47,026 nt of DNA from Nostocales cyanobacterium Centralia_MAG_434 (GTDB taxonomy: Bacteria > Cyanobacteriota > Cyanobacteriia > Cyanobacteriales > Nostocaceae), in contig JAJPJF010000460.1 in NCBI GenBank assembly GCA_021324415.1, positions 1-47,026 on the forward strand. Direction: 5' to 3'. The notes under the pieces are model-generated. The model made no database searches and had not been told where the DNA came from. It saw only the letters and a list, made by a program, of their open reading frames with translations. The translations under genes and the position numbers were made by a program. Positions 34,999 through 43,503 of this stretch are shown here, piece by piece; within the stretch, counting starts at the first letter, position 1, and each line of letters begins with the position of its first letter.

Positions 34999-35054
34999 CG
35001 TTTGCTAATTGCACGAGAGCAGTTAGCAATTGGCTGTTATGACACCCATATTAC

Positions 35055-35336
35055 TTATTCCTCAGGTTCAATCGTGCTAGTTAAACCATGATTTTTTAAA
35101 GTCTCACAATAAAACTCAGCATGTTCCTGAGCACAAGTAATCACTAGGGCTATCCCGTTCGTGTGGGCTTCCATCATGATACTAACAGCTTGAGGCTGGG
35201 TGAGGCTCGGTATTGTGGTCAGTAATACCTCCACCACATACTCCATAGAATTGTAGCTGTCATTATGGAGCAAAACGCGATACTGAGGCGCTAGCTTACG
35301 GGATGTGGAACGCTTCTCAAGGGTTTCGACAGACAC
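35055..35336 (-). CDS. clpS: ATP-dependent Clp protease adaptor ClpS
   Basis: The adaptor delivers N-degron substrates to ClpC/ClpAP. 'YRVLLHNDSYNSMEYVVEVL' holds the N-degron-binding Asn-Asp pair, followed by 'AVSIMMEAHTNGIALVITC' and 'EHAEFYCETLKNHGLTSTIEPEE', the standard cyanobacterial ClpS C-terminus. Length 93 is normal. It appears monocistronic. Cyanobacteria have two ClpS paralogues; this looks like the ClpS1 type because of the C-terminal STIEPE, but I am not certain. Confidence 0.95.
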   Translation of the reverse strand: MSVETLEKRSTSRKLAPQYRVLLHNDSYNSMEYVVEVLLTTIPSLTQPQAVSIMMEAHTNGIALVITCAQEHAEFYCETLKNHGLTSTIEPEE

Positions 35337-35629
35337 GGCTCTTTGCTCTTTTCTAGTTTGTTTACTACAACGGAGTCTCTGCTCAGCGATAGCTTAACAG
35401 TTATTTACCCATTCTATAACATGATCAACTTAAATACTGGGACAAGACAAATTTTTGCAGACAGTGATTGATTGCTGCAATTGTGTCAAACCCTTGCAAA
35501 AGTGTTAATTTACTTTTGTCAAAGGTACTCTCAAGTGTATATCATTGCTCTTTTTAGAGGATGACACTCAAGTTTTAAAATTGATAGACATATTATCAAT
35601 ATGTTGCAATTAATGCAAGTCGAACTATC

Positions 35630-35974
35630 ATGAACATAAACCTTAACTTTCAACCAGGACAAATTGTCTCCTTAGAGCATGGTGACGAGTGGCTGTATTC
35701 AGAAGTCATTCAGGTTGTTGTTTCCCGTCAGTTATGCTGGGTACGTCCTCTAGTGCTGGTTACTTTTAGTCAAGAACCACCCCTCGTTACTGACTTGCGA
35801 GATGCATCTGACCTGCTTTGGTCTGTGGAGAGATTTAGACTAGCCCTAGATACTGAAGTTATGCCACTATTGAGTCAAGTTTTAGGAAAGGAACCACAAC
35901 CTGAAACTGCTTCAGTAGTCAAAAATCAACTTAATAAATTTATTTATCAAGTTTGGCAATCCCGCAAGGGCTAG
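35630..35974 (+). CDS. Conserved cyanobacterial hypothetical protein
   Basis: A 114-residue soluble protein. The N-terminal half has a small beta-barrel look ('PGQIVSLEHGDEWLYSEVIQ', 'LCWVRPLVLVTF'), with a conserved-looking 'DLRDASDLLWSVERFRLALD', and the C-terminal half is helical ('QLNKFIYQVWQSRKG'). I recognise it as a type of protein common in cyanobacteria but cannot name the family. It is monocistronic, divergent from clpS, with an AT-rich upstream region. Confidence 0.65.
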   Translation: MNINLNFQPGQIVSLEHGDEWLYSEVIQVVVSRQLCWVRPLVLVTFSQEPPLVTDLRDASDLLWSVERFRLALDTEVMPLLSQVLGKEPQPETASVVKNQLNKFIYQVWQSRKG

Positions 35975-36263
35975 GAAAGCTAAATGAATGCAGATGTTCT
36001 TACTTTTTCTTTTTTATGTATGAAAGCGTATGAAAATCTGTAACTTGAATATCATTAATGCTTTAAATATTAGATGCCAGTAATAAGTTTGTAGTTGTAT
36101 TTTTTTGCTAATAGCTAATATAATGTATTAACAAACATTAGGTATGCTGAGGCTATCAGGGAGACTGAGAAGTATAAAAATATACTTGTATGGTATGAAT
36201 AATAACAATCTGTTACACTTTACTATTTGAGCCAAGTTATTTAAATTAGCTTACTTTGAGCAA
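35975..36263. other. AT-rich spacer without recognised features
   Basis: About 290 bp between convergent small genes. It is very AT-rich, with no open frame, no strong hairpin and no repeat that I can see. Confidence 0.45.
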
Positions 36264-36470
36264 TCAATACAAGTATCCAAAAGTCGGAACTAACTGAATC
36301 CGTCCTGCATCCATTTCTGCCATTAAGAGTTCTAAGGCTTCATAGTCTACATCTGAAATGTAACCCATTTGCGTCAATTCAGTATTGATTTCGTTTTCAA
36401 TTTCAGGAGTTAACTTTTTAATATCAAGAGCTTTTTCTACCAATTGACGTATAACATACCTAGTTCTCAT
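36264..36470 (-). CDS. Small conserved hypothetical protein
   Basis: A 68-residue acidic, helical protein ('YVIRQLVEKALDIKKLTPEIENEIN', given here in part as 'VEKALDIKKLTPEIEN', then 'YISDVDYEALELLMAEMDAG') ending 'RIQLVPTFGYLY'. I recall homologues in filamentous cyanobacteria without a function. It begins with an ATG at 36470 after AT-rich sequence with no clear ribosome-binding site. A CRP-type palindrome lies 83 bp upstream, so cAMP-dependent control is possible. Confidence 0.6.
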   Translation of the reverse strand: MRTRYVIRQLVEKALDIKKLTPEIENEINTELTQMGYISDVDYEALELLMAEMDAGRIQLVPTFGYLY

Positions 36471-36552
36471 AAAAAATCAACCTACCATAACCGTAGATAT
36501 CAATTATCTAAGCGGAAGCTTGGTGTTAAACATGATCCACACAACAGTGTTT

Positions 36553-36568
36553 AGTGATCTAGATCACA
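36553..36568. promoter_or_regulatory. CRP/SYCRP1-type palindrome
   Basis: AGTGATCTAGATCACA contains GTGA-TCTAGA-TCAC, a perfect 14-bp dyad that fits the cAMP receptor protein consensus TGTGA-N6-TCACA at 9 of 10 specific positions. It is placed between the divergent genes at 36470 (minus) and 36801 (plus). Binding is predicted, not shown. Confidence 0.55.
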
Positions 36569-36800
36569 GGAAACCTATCAGGGATATAAAGCTTCTTTGC
36601 TATTATTTTTTAATATATCAAGAAAAAATGTATATTAAAATACGGTTGTTTGGGTAGCATTGACAATCTTAAACATAGACTTAATAAAAGTAAAGAGTTG
36701 GCTAAGAGGCATAGGACAAATGGGCGATGCCAGAGAAAAAAGTTTATGGTCAAATACATCTAAAACTATTAAAGTTTAATCTCTGGAAAAGGATATAACA

Positions 36801-37169
36801 ATGCTGGCAGTCCTAAACGATGATCCAACGATTACAATTATTCGTCCTCAAGGTAGCATAAATGCTGCTAATTCCCTAGAATTCGAGCGGGACCTGACAG
36901 CAGTATTGACACGAGGCGGAAGCACTGTTTTACTCGTAGATTTGGAAGCAATAGAATTTTTAGACAGTGCAGGCTTAATGGCTTTGATCTCAGCGCTTAA
37001 AGTAGCCCAGAACTTAAAATGGCGCTTTAGCCTTTGCTCTATTTCTCCTTCACTCAGGATTATTTTTGAACTGACACAACTTGATAAAGTCTTCGAGATT
37101 TTTGAGAACCGAGCTGCATTTGATGCGGCAAGAAAGCTCTCCATGGAAGTGTCTACACTAGTAGCGTAG
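36801..37169 (+). CDS. STAS-domain anti-sigma factor antagonist
   Basis: A single STAS domain covers the 122-residue protein: 'TIIRPQGSINAANSLEFERD', 'VLLVDLEAIEFLDSAGLMAL' with the phosphorylatable Ser56 in D-S-A-G-L, and 'LKWRFSLCSISPSLRIIFEL'. SpoIIAA-like antagonists are switched by phosphorylation from an anti-sigma kinase and dephosphorylation by PP2C phosphatases. No kinase or phosphatase gene is adjacent. The ATG is preceded by GGAAAAGGA. Targets in cyanobacteria are sigma regulators or cyclases; this one is unassigned. Confidence 0.9.
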   Translation: MLAVLNDDPTITIIRPQGSINAANSLEFERDLTAVLTRGGSTVLLVDLEAIEFLDSAGLMALISALKVAQNLKWRFSLCSISPSLRIIFELTQLDKVFEIFENRAAFDAARKLSMEVSTLVA

Positions 37170-37285
37170 CGAACATAGAGACAGAACTATAAGAAAATAT
37201 TACCACTTTAGGGGAGGAACGTCCTAATCAATGCTAAGGTAGGAGGTGGGTAGCTATAATCAAAAGTAGCTAAAAGATAGCGAAC

Positions 37286-39970
37286 GTGACTGTTGCAGTA
37301 GAAAAATTAATCACATCGGATATTTTAAAACCAGCTCGTTACACAGGTAACGAGTTCCTAGCAGTACATAAGCCTTGGGATACGGTAGCCATACGCTGGG
37401 TATTAACATATCCGGAAGTATACGAGGTTGGCGCATCCAATTTAGGACATATCATCCTCTATAACATCTTAAATGCCCAACCACGTCAGTTATGCGATCG
37501 CGCGTACCTACCTGGACCAGATTTGGCAGCAAAACTACGATTAACGAAAACGCCACTGTTTGCTGTAGAGTCAAAAAAATCACTGATAGAATTTGACATC
37601 TTAGGCTTTAGTCTGAGTTATGAACTAGGCGCAACTAACATTTTAGAAATGTTAGACTTGGCTGGTATTCCATTGACGTGGCGGGAAAGGCAAGAAATAG
37701 GGGAGACAAGGGAAAGGGAATCTCCTTTATATCCCTTGATTTTTGCTGGTGGGCAAACAGCAACATCTAATCCAGAACCGTATGCTGATTTCTTCGACTT
37801 TTTTGCCTTAGGAGATGGTGAGGAACTGCTACCAGAAATTGGCTTAGTTTTAGAAGAGGGCAAAAAAGCTGGGTTAAGTCGCCAAGAATTATTACTGGAC
37901 TTGGCACAAATCCCAGGGGTATATGTTCCTCAATTTTACGATATGGCCAGTAGTGGTGGTGTTCATCCTAACCGCTCCGATGTTCCAAAACGCATTCTCC
38001 GGCGGGTAGCAACACCAATACCAGCATATTCCATTGGGCTGGTACCTTATATGCAGACAGTGCATGACCGCTTGACGATTGAAATTCGTCGTGGCTGTAC
38101 TCGCGGCTGTCGCTTCTGTCAACCTGGAATGCTTACACGACCAGCACGAGATGTAGAACCTCAAAAGGTGGTGGAAGCAATTGAAAAGGGAATGAGAGAA
38201 ACTGGATACAATGAGTTTTCTCTGCTATCCTTAAGCTGTTCCGACTATTTGTCTCTACCAGCGGTAGGGATGGAAATTAAAAATCGTTTAAAAAATGAAA
38301 ATATTACCCTTTCTTTACCTAGCCAAAGGGTAGATAGGTTTGATGAAAATATTGCCAATATCCTAGGTGGGATGCGGCAAGGTGGATTGACTTTTGCCCC
38401 AGAAGCAGGAACCCAACGGATGCGAGACATCGTCAATAAGGGTTTGACAAATGAAGAATTGCTCAGGGGGGTGAAAACAGCCTGGGAGCAAGGGTGGGAT
38501 AAAATTAAGTTGTATTTTATGATCGGTTTACCAGGTGAAACTGATGCTGATGTCTTGGGCATTGCGGAAACAGTAAGTTGGTTACAACGTGAATGCCGAA
38601 CAAAAGGCAGAAAACCGCTCTCATTTAACTTAACAATTTCTAACTTTACGCCCAAACCCCATACCCCATTTCAATGGCACTCAGTATCTACAGCCGAGTT
38701 TGAGCGCAAGCAAGAGTTATTACGGCAAGCATTTCGCAAGATGAGAGGAGTCAAGGTGAATTTCACCGACGTCCGTATATCAGCAATGGAAGACTTTATT
38801 GGTCGAGGCGATCGCACTCTTGCTGCAGTCTTGCGTCGTGCTTGGGAATTGGGTGCTGGGATGGATTCCTGGTACGACAGTTTAGATAAGGCTTTCTCAG
38901 CCTGGGGAGTCGCGATCGCCGAAGCTGGCTTGGACTGGAAATACCGCCAAGTCGAAAACGGCGAATGGAATTTCATCAAAAATGGGAGCGTAGAACAACA
39001 GGAGAGTGGAACAGAGCAAGAACTCACAATCACTTCCTCCATTCCTAACTCTTCCTTGCTCGACCTCCCTCTCCCTTGGGACCACATTGACACAGGGATT
39101 GACAAAAAGTGGTTGAAGGAAGACTTGGAACGTGCTCTAGAAGCGGCAATTGTACCAGATTGCTCTTTTGAAGGTTGTTCTCATTGTGGAGTTTGTGGGA
39201 CGGATTTTGGGCATAATGTAGTCATTGAACCACCACCAATACCAAAGTTTGCAGGTGAGTTTGTACCAAACACCACTAAAGCACAACGGCTCCGTATTCA
39301 GTTTGGCAAGCAAGCCAATATGGCTTTGGTCAGCCACTTAGATTTAATGCGTCTATTTGATAGAGCTTTACGGCGAGCAGGATTGCCTATTGCTTTTACT
39401 GGCGGATTTCACCCGACTCCTCGCATTTCAATAGCAAATGCTTTGTCATTGGGTGCTACCAGCAGTGGTGAAATTGCCGATTTTGAGTTAACACTAGTAG
39501 TTGATGTGGAGGTTTTTCGACATCAATTAGCTTTGGTATTACCACCAGATATACCTATATATAACGTGGAAAATCTGGATTTAAAAGCTCCTGCTGCCAC
39601 CCAAATATTGGAATCAGCAGAGTATTTGATAACCGTAGCTTATTCTGGAGATACAACAACTGCACAATGGCAAGAGTGGATTGATACAATTAAGCGAAAA
39701 GATGAGATTTGGTGGGAGCAAACCAACAAGTCAAACAGGACTCAATTGGTAAATCTGCGCGATCGCTTGTTTGAGTTGGAATTTATCGAACTACTGACAA
39801 ACAAAGATCGCTCAGAAGACTCAGTAGTTGTCCTGCGCTATGTGGGTAGCTGTCGCAATGATGGCAAGGTATTGCGTCCTGAACAAATCCTGTTTATGCT
39901 AGAGCAAGTGGCAAGTGCAGAATTTCATCTCCTGCACATCCATCGCAATCGGCTATTTTTGGGTGTTTAA
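37286..39970 (+). CDS. TIGR03960-family B12-type radical SAM protein fused to DUF2344
   Basis: An 894-residue fusion starting with GTG. An N-terminal B12-binding-like domain is followed by the radical SAM core, with C271-x3-C275-x2-C278 ('RRGCTRGCRFC') and 'FAPEAGTQRMRDIVNKGL'. The C-terminal ~225 residues are DUF2344/TIGR03936 ('RIQFGKQANMALVSHLDLMR', 'FTGGFHPTPRISIANALSLG'). A Cys cluster 'CSFEGCSHCGVCG' near residues 631-643 may bind a second cluster. The function is unknown, but the fusion lies upstream of rne in many bacteria, suggesting a link to RNA metabolism. Repeat-like purine sequence lies inside the coding region near 37690-37720. About 720 bp separate it from rne. Confidence 0.9.
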   Translation: MTVAVEKLITSDILKPARYTGNEFLAVHKPWDTVAIRWVLTYPEVYEVGASNLGHIILYNILNAQPRQLCDRAYLPGPDLAAKLRLTKTPLFAVESKKSLIEFDILGFSLSYELGATNILEMLDLAGIPLTWRERQEIGETRERESPLYPLIFAGGQTATSNPEPYADFFDFFALGDGEELLPEIGLVLEEGKKAGLSRQELLLDLAQIPGVYVPQFYDMASSGGVHPNRSDVPKRILRRVATPIPAYSIGLVPYMQTVHDRLTIEIRRGCTRGCRFCQPGMLTRPARDVEPQKVVEAIEKGMRETGYNEFSLLSLSCSDYLSLPAVGMEIKNRLKNENITLSLPSQRVDRFDENIANILGGMRQGGLTFAPEAGTQRMRDIVNKGLTNEELLRGVKTAWEQGWDKIKLYFMIGLPGETDADVLGIAETVSWLQRECRTKGRKPLSFNLTISNFTPKPHTPFQWHSVSTAEFERKQELLRQAFRKMRGVKVNFTDVRISAMEDFIGRGDRTLAAVLRRAWELGAGMDSWYDSLDKAFSAWGVAIAEAGLDWKYRQVENGEWNFIKNGSVEQQESGTEQELTITSSIPNSSLLDLPLPWDHIDTGIDKKWLKEDLERALEAAIVPDCSFEGCSHCGVCGTDFGHNVVIEPPPIPKFAGEFVPNTTKAQRLRIQFGKQANMALVSHLDLMRLFDRALRRAGLPIAFTGGFHPTPRISIANALSLGATSSGEIADFELTLVVDVEVFRHQLALVLPPDIPIYNVENLDLKAPAATQILESAEYLITVAYSGDTTTAQWQEWIDTIKRKDEIWWEQTNKSNRTQLVNLRDRLFELEFIELLTNKDRSEDSVVVLRYVGSCRNDGKVLRPEQILFMLEQVASAEFHLLHIHRNRLFLGV

Positions 39971-40692
39971 TTCTTAAAGGTCAGTTGGCTAGCTAATGAC
40001 CTTAGGTTGTAGAGCATGGGAATTGATTTTTAACAAGGTTGCGTTAGAATAGGATGAAGAGAAATTTTCTGGCGCTGCATTGATTGAGCTGATTCACTAC
40101 CCTGGTACTCAGGGCTTTAAAGCAAAGGTATTAGAGTGCAACTTCTAGGATTTTATCCCAGATAAACTGAGGCAGAAACAAGAACACTCTTTCTTCATAG
40201 CTATTTTTGTGAATCAGTTACCAACAATAGGCTTCGTCGGCTTCTCGGATTCTATGCTTTGGAAAACAATTGTTCGTTGCCCGATCCACACTTCTATGAG
40301 TGCCTTGAAGTTACTGAGTGGAGCCGGAAACGGTCTGGCTTAAGCGCTAAGTCGAACCTCAAGGATGATCCAGAGGATGAAAAAAGAAGTAATCTCTTCT
40401 TCTTAACAACTCAACTCGCTTGCTTTCAAATCAAGTGTATTGAGTCAAAAGTTAACTCAGGGCTTTCTTTGGAGAGGGTATTGCATCAAAAATTAATCGA
40501 GGATAGATGATTTAATTGCTTAAATATTATGTAGCCGTTCTGTAAAAATCAGGCGTGCAAACGCAATTACAGTGTCATTAGCTCCTTGATTCACAATTGT
40601 TATGACCAGCAGCGCCGTTTAGGGCTTGGAGGGGTGAAAGGAATAATAAGCCCTCAAGCTAGCTTAGTGCTGCTAATTTTTGAGGAAATTGA
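39971..40692 (+). promoter_or_regulatory. Long leader/upstream region of rne
   Basis: 722 bp without a convincing gene. Features seen: a symmetric AAGGTCA...TGACCTT hairpin just after the radical SAM gene (39977-40003), a CCCTG-GTACT-CAGGG hairpin near 40100, an AAGAAG-TAATC-TCTTCTT purine/pyrimidine hairpin near 40385, and U-rich patches. In Synechocystis and enterobacteria the rne transcript has a long 5' UTR that RNase E itself cleaves, so an autoregulatory leader is expected here. An 83-codon frame (40259-40510) inside it has no recognisable family. Confidence 0.5.
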
Positions 40693-42771
40693 ATGCCAAA
40701 ACAAATTATTATCGCGGAGCAGCATCAAATAGCTGCCGTTTTTTCTGAAGATCAAATACAAGAACTCGTTGTAGCCACAGGTCATCACCAAATCGGTGAT
40801 ATTTACTTGGGAGTCGTAGAGAATGTCTTACCTGGGATAGATGCGGCTTTTGTTAATATAGGAGATCCAGAGCGTAACGGCTTTATCCATGTCACTGATT
40901 TAGGACCACTCAGGCTTAAGCGCACAGCAGCGGCAATCACAGAATTGTTAACACCGCAGCAAAAAGTCTTGGTGCAGGTGATGAAAGAGCCAACAGGTAC
41001 TAAGGGACCAAGGCTCACGGGTAATATTACCTTGCCTGGGCGTTATGTAGTATTGATGCCTTATGGACGAGGTGTAAACTTATCGCGCCGGATTAAAAGC
41101 GAAAGCGAGCGGAATCGCCTACGTGCACTTGCAATTCTGATCAAACCTGCGGGAATGGGTCTGTTAGTTCGCACTGAAGCTGAGGGCAAGCCGGAAGAAG
41201 CAATCATCGAAGATTTAGAAGCGCTGCAAAAGCAATGGGAGGCGATCCAGCAAGAAGCACAATCAACTCGTGCTCCAGCACTGCTGAATCGAGACGATGA
41301 TTTTATTCAACGCGTGCTGCGCGATATGTATGGTGCAGATGTGAATCGGATTGTTGTCGATTCCAGCACAGGATTGAAGCGGGTGAAGCAGTATTTGCAG
41401 AACTGGAGTGGAGGACAAACACCACAAGGGTTGCTGATTGATCATCATCGCGATCGCCAGCCGATTTTGGAATACTTCCGCATTAATGCTGCTATTCGCG
41501 AAGCACTCAAACCCAGGGTAGATTTGCCTTCTGGAGGCTACATTATCATTGAGCCAACGGAAGCATTGACGGTGATAGACGTTAACTCTGGCTCCTTTAC
41601 ACGATCAGCAACAGCTCGTGAAACTGTGCTTTGGACTAACTGTGAAGCTGCAACAGAAATTGCTCGTCAATTGCGATTGCGCAATATTGCTGGGGTCATT
41701 GTCGTGGATTTCATTGATATGGAATCGCGTCGTGATCAGCTGCACGTTCTAGAACATTTTACTAAAGCACTCAAAGCCGACAAGGCGCGTCCTCAGATTG
41801 CTCAACTGACTGAACTAGGCTTGGTAGAACTGACCCGCAAGCGTCAAGGTCAAAACATTTACGAATTGTTCGGTCAAACATGCCCGAGTTGTGGCGGTTT
41901 AGGGCACATTGTTCATTTGCCGGGAGAAACGGAAAATAGATTACCAATACCAGCAGAACTACCAGAACGCTTTACTCCTGTACCGCAAAGAGAACCACGT
42001 TTGCCAGTGACCCGTATAGCAGAACCAAAGGAAACAAGGGAAACATACGAGCAATTTGGGGAAGGATACGATACAGACACAGACTATAACGCTCTCAATT
42101 TGATCAATCATCCTAGCTATCACGAACTGGGCGATAGTAGAAAGCGTCGTACTCGCCAGAGTCGTCGGATCGGGATAAATGGAGCAAATGGTAAAGATGA
42201 GCCAAGGCTTGTTAATAATTCACTAAATTATGTGAACGAGCCAGACTTGGAAATTGATGCTGAAGAGGAACTAGGAGCACGGGAAGAGATCACCTCACCT
42301 AGTGTTAACAAAATTCCTTGGACTGAGAAAGTAGAACGTAGTAAAGCCACTAAGTTAGAGCCAGTAAAACCAGTGGTAGAACCACCGGAGATTGTCACTG
42401 TAGAAATGTCACCCGAAGAACAGGACATTTATGCTCTCATGGGAGTTTCTCCTTTGGTACATTTAAACCGAGAGGTGAAAAATCCTAAGTCTGTCATTAT
42501 TAATGTGACTCTGCCTGGGCAAGCTCCGACTACACCAATTGCATCAACTTCAGAATCAGTTGAGACCGCACCTGCAAACAGTGAAGCACATGAAGCAACA
42601 GTTGAGCCCTTATTTGTAACACCAAGGGAACCTTTGACGAAAGCCGCAACTGAGGTATCAGAGTTAGTGATGATGCCAGATGACAGTGAAAATAGCACAT
42701 CTGCTGTTAACCGTCGTCGTCGTCGTCGTTCCTCTGCTCTAGAAACAGATACGTCCACATCTGATACTTAA
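40693..42771 (+). CDS. rne: Ribonuclease E/G
   Basis: Endoribonuclease of the cyanobacterial degradosome; it cuts AU-rich single-stranded RNA. The S1 domain lies at about 35-120 ('GDIYLGVVENVLPGIDAAFVNIG'-type start, here 'YLGVVENVLPGIDAAFVNIG'), the catalytic Mg-binding Asp296 ('TVIDVNSG') and Asp339 ('VVDFIDME') are in place, and the Zn-link is Cys397-x2-Cys400 ('CPSCGG'). All are offset by seven from E. coli RNase E. The C-terminal ~270 residues are disordered and end with RRRRRRSSA (674-682), the nonapeptide I remember as the PNPase-binding site in Anabaena. Length 692 is normal for cyanobacteria. rnhB follows after 8 nt, so the two are an operon. Confidence 0.97.
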   Translation: MPKQIIIAEQHQIAAVFSEDQIQELVVATGHHQIGDIYLGVVENVLPGIDAAFVNIGDPERNGFIHVTDLGPLRLKRTAAAITELLTPQQKVLVQVMKEPTGTKGPRLTGNITLPGRYVVLMPYGRGVNLSRRIKSESERNRLRALAILIKPAGMGLLVRTEAEGKPEEAIIEDLEALQKQWEAIQQEAQSTRAPALLNRDDDFIQRVLRDMYGADVNRIVVDSSTGLKRVKQYLQNWSGGQTPQGLLIDHHRDRQPILEYFRINAAIREALKPRVDLPSGGYIIIEPTEALTVIDVNSGSFTRSATARETVLWTNCEAATEIARQLRLRNIAGVIVVDFIDMESRRDQLHVLEHFTKALKADKARPQIAQLTELGLVELTRKRQGQNIYELFGQTCPSCGGLGHIVHLPGETENRLPIPAELPERFTPVPQREPRLPVTRIAEPKETRETYEQFGEGYDTDTDYNALNLINHPSYHELGDSRKRRTRQSRRIGINGANGKDEPRLVNNSLNYVNEPDLEIDAEEELGAREEITSPSVNKIPWTEKVERSKATKLEPVKPVVEPPEIVTVEMSPEEQDIYALMGVSPLVHLNREVKNPKSVIINVTLPGQAPTTPIASTSESVETAPANSEAHEATVEPLFVTPREPLTKAATEVSELVMMPDDSENSTSAVNRRRRRRSSALETDTSTSDT

Positions 42772-42779
42772 CAAAATCT

Positions 42780-43478
42780 ATGGTAGAGACAGAGCAAGTG
42801 ATTGCTGTTGTCGAGTCGCTAACACCTTTCAAGGAAGCAAGTTGGCTAGAGTTGTCCACACTGTCAGGTATTCAAGGACTAGTTGCAGGTGTGGATGAAG
42901 TCGGGAGAGGTGCTTTGTTTGGTCCTGTAGTAGCGGCAGCAGTTATCTTACCAGAGCATGCTTTACCGGAATTGATAGCAGCCAAAATCAAAGACAGCAA
43001 ACAACTGTCTCCTAAAAGGAGAACTCAGCTAGCGCAGCAAATTTGTGCATTGGCGATAGACTGGAAAATCGGTTTTGCTTCAACTGCTGAAATTGACGAG
43101 ATAAATATCTTGCAAGCATCATTACTAGCAATGAAGCGGGCTGTTCTCAAGCTAAAGGTACAGCCTGCTCTGTGCTTGGTTGATGGCAATCAGTCGATCA
43201 AAGACCTATCACTGCCACAACAAACAATCATTAAAGGTGACGAGCGATCGCTTGCGATTGCCTCAGCTAGTATTGTTGCTAAAGTTTGGCGAGATGATTT
43301 AGTACTTCGTTTTGCTTCTAAGTACCCCATGTATGACTTGGGAAAAAATAAGGGTTATGGGAGTCAAAAGCATCTACTAGCACTGCAACATCATGGTGCC
43401 TCACGCTTACATCGTAAATCTTTTCGTCCATGCCAGATTCAATCAACAGTTAACAGTCAACAGTTGACTGTTGAATGA
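42780..43478 (+). CDS. rnhB: Ribonuclease HII
   Basis: Removes ribonucleotides from DNA and RNA primers. The DEDD-type active site is visible: Asp-Glu in 'VAGVDEVGRGALFGPVVAAA', 'KDSKQLSPKRR', 'LCLVDGNQ' and the C-terminal Asp in 'VAKVWRDDLVLRF', plus 'PMYDLGKNKGYGSQKHL'. An N-terminal extension of about 30 residues precedes the conserved core, usual for cyanobacteria. It starts 8 nt after rne and is probably translationally linked to it. The last ~10 residues come from an intergenic repeat (CAACAGTTAACAGTCAACAG), so the tail is not conserved. Confidence 0.96.
   Translation: MVETEQVIAVVESLTPFKEASWLELSTLSGIQGLVAGVDEVGRGALFGPVVAAAVILPEHALPELIAAKIKDSKQLSPKRRTQLAQQICALAIDWKIGFASTAEIDEINILQASLLAMKRAVLKLKVQPALCLVDGNQSIKDLSLPQQTIIKGDERSLAIASASIVAKVWRDDLVLRFASKYPMYDLGKNKGYGSQKHLLALQHHGASRLHRKSFRPCQIQSTVNSQQLTVE
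43443..43475. repeat. Short inverted repeat TCAACAGTTAACAGTCAACAG
   Basis: Units of CAACAGTTAACAG and its inverse CAACAGTTGACTGTTG lie at the end of rnhB and encode its last residues. This is the same type of short intergenic repeat as at 15117-15157. Confidence 0.6.
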
Positions 43479-43503
43479 TCCTTCATTAAGTAGGATCATT
43501 CAA
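43471..43503. terminator. Bidirectional hairpin covering both stop codons of rnhB and DUF1997 gene
   Basis: TTGAATGATCC (43471-43481) pairs exactly with GGATCATTCAA (43493-43503) across 11 nt. Both genes' TGA codons lie inside the stem, a compact convergent-gene terminator. U-tracts are weak on both sides. Confidence 0.55.

Noticed and set aside
38245-39105. Long minus-strand frames (136 and 144 codons) opposite the radical SAM gene
   Set aside because: Opposite-strand shadows of a well-conserved gene; no family resemblance.
40259-40510. 83-codon plus-strand frame in the rne upstream region
   Set aside because: No recognisable family, no good ribosome-binding site, odd composition; it lies in a probable untranslated leader.
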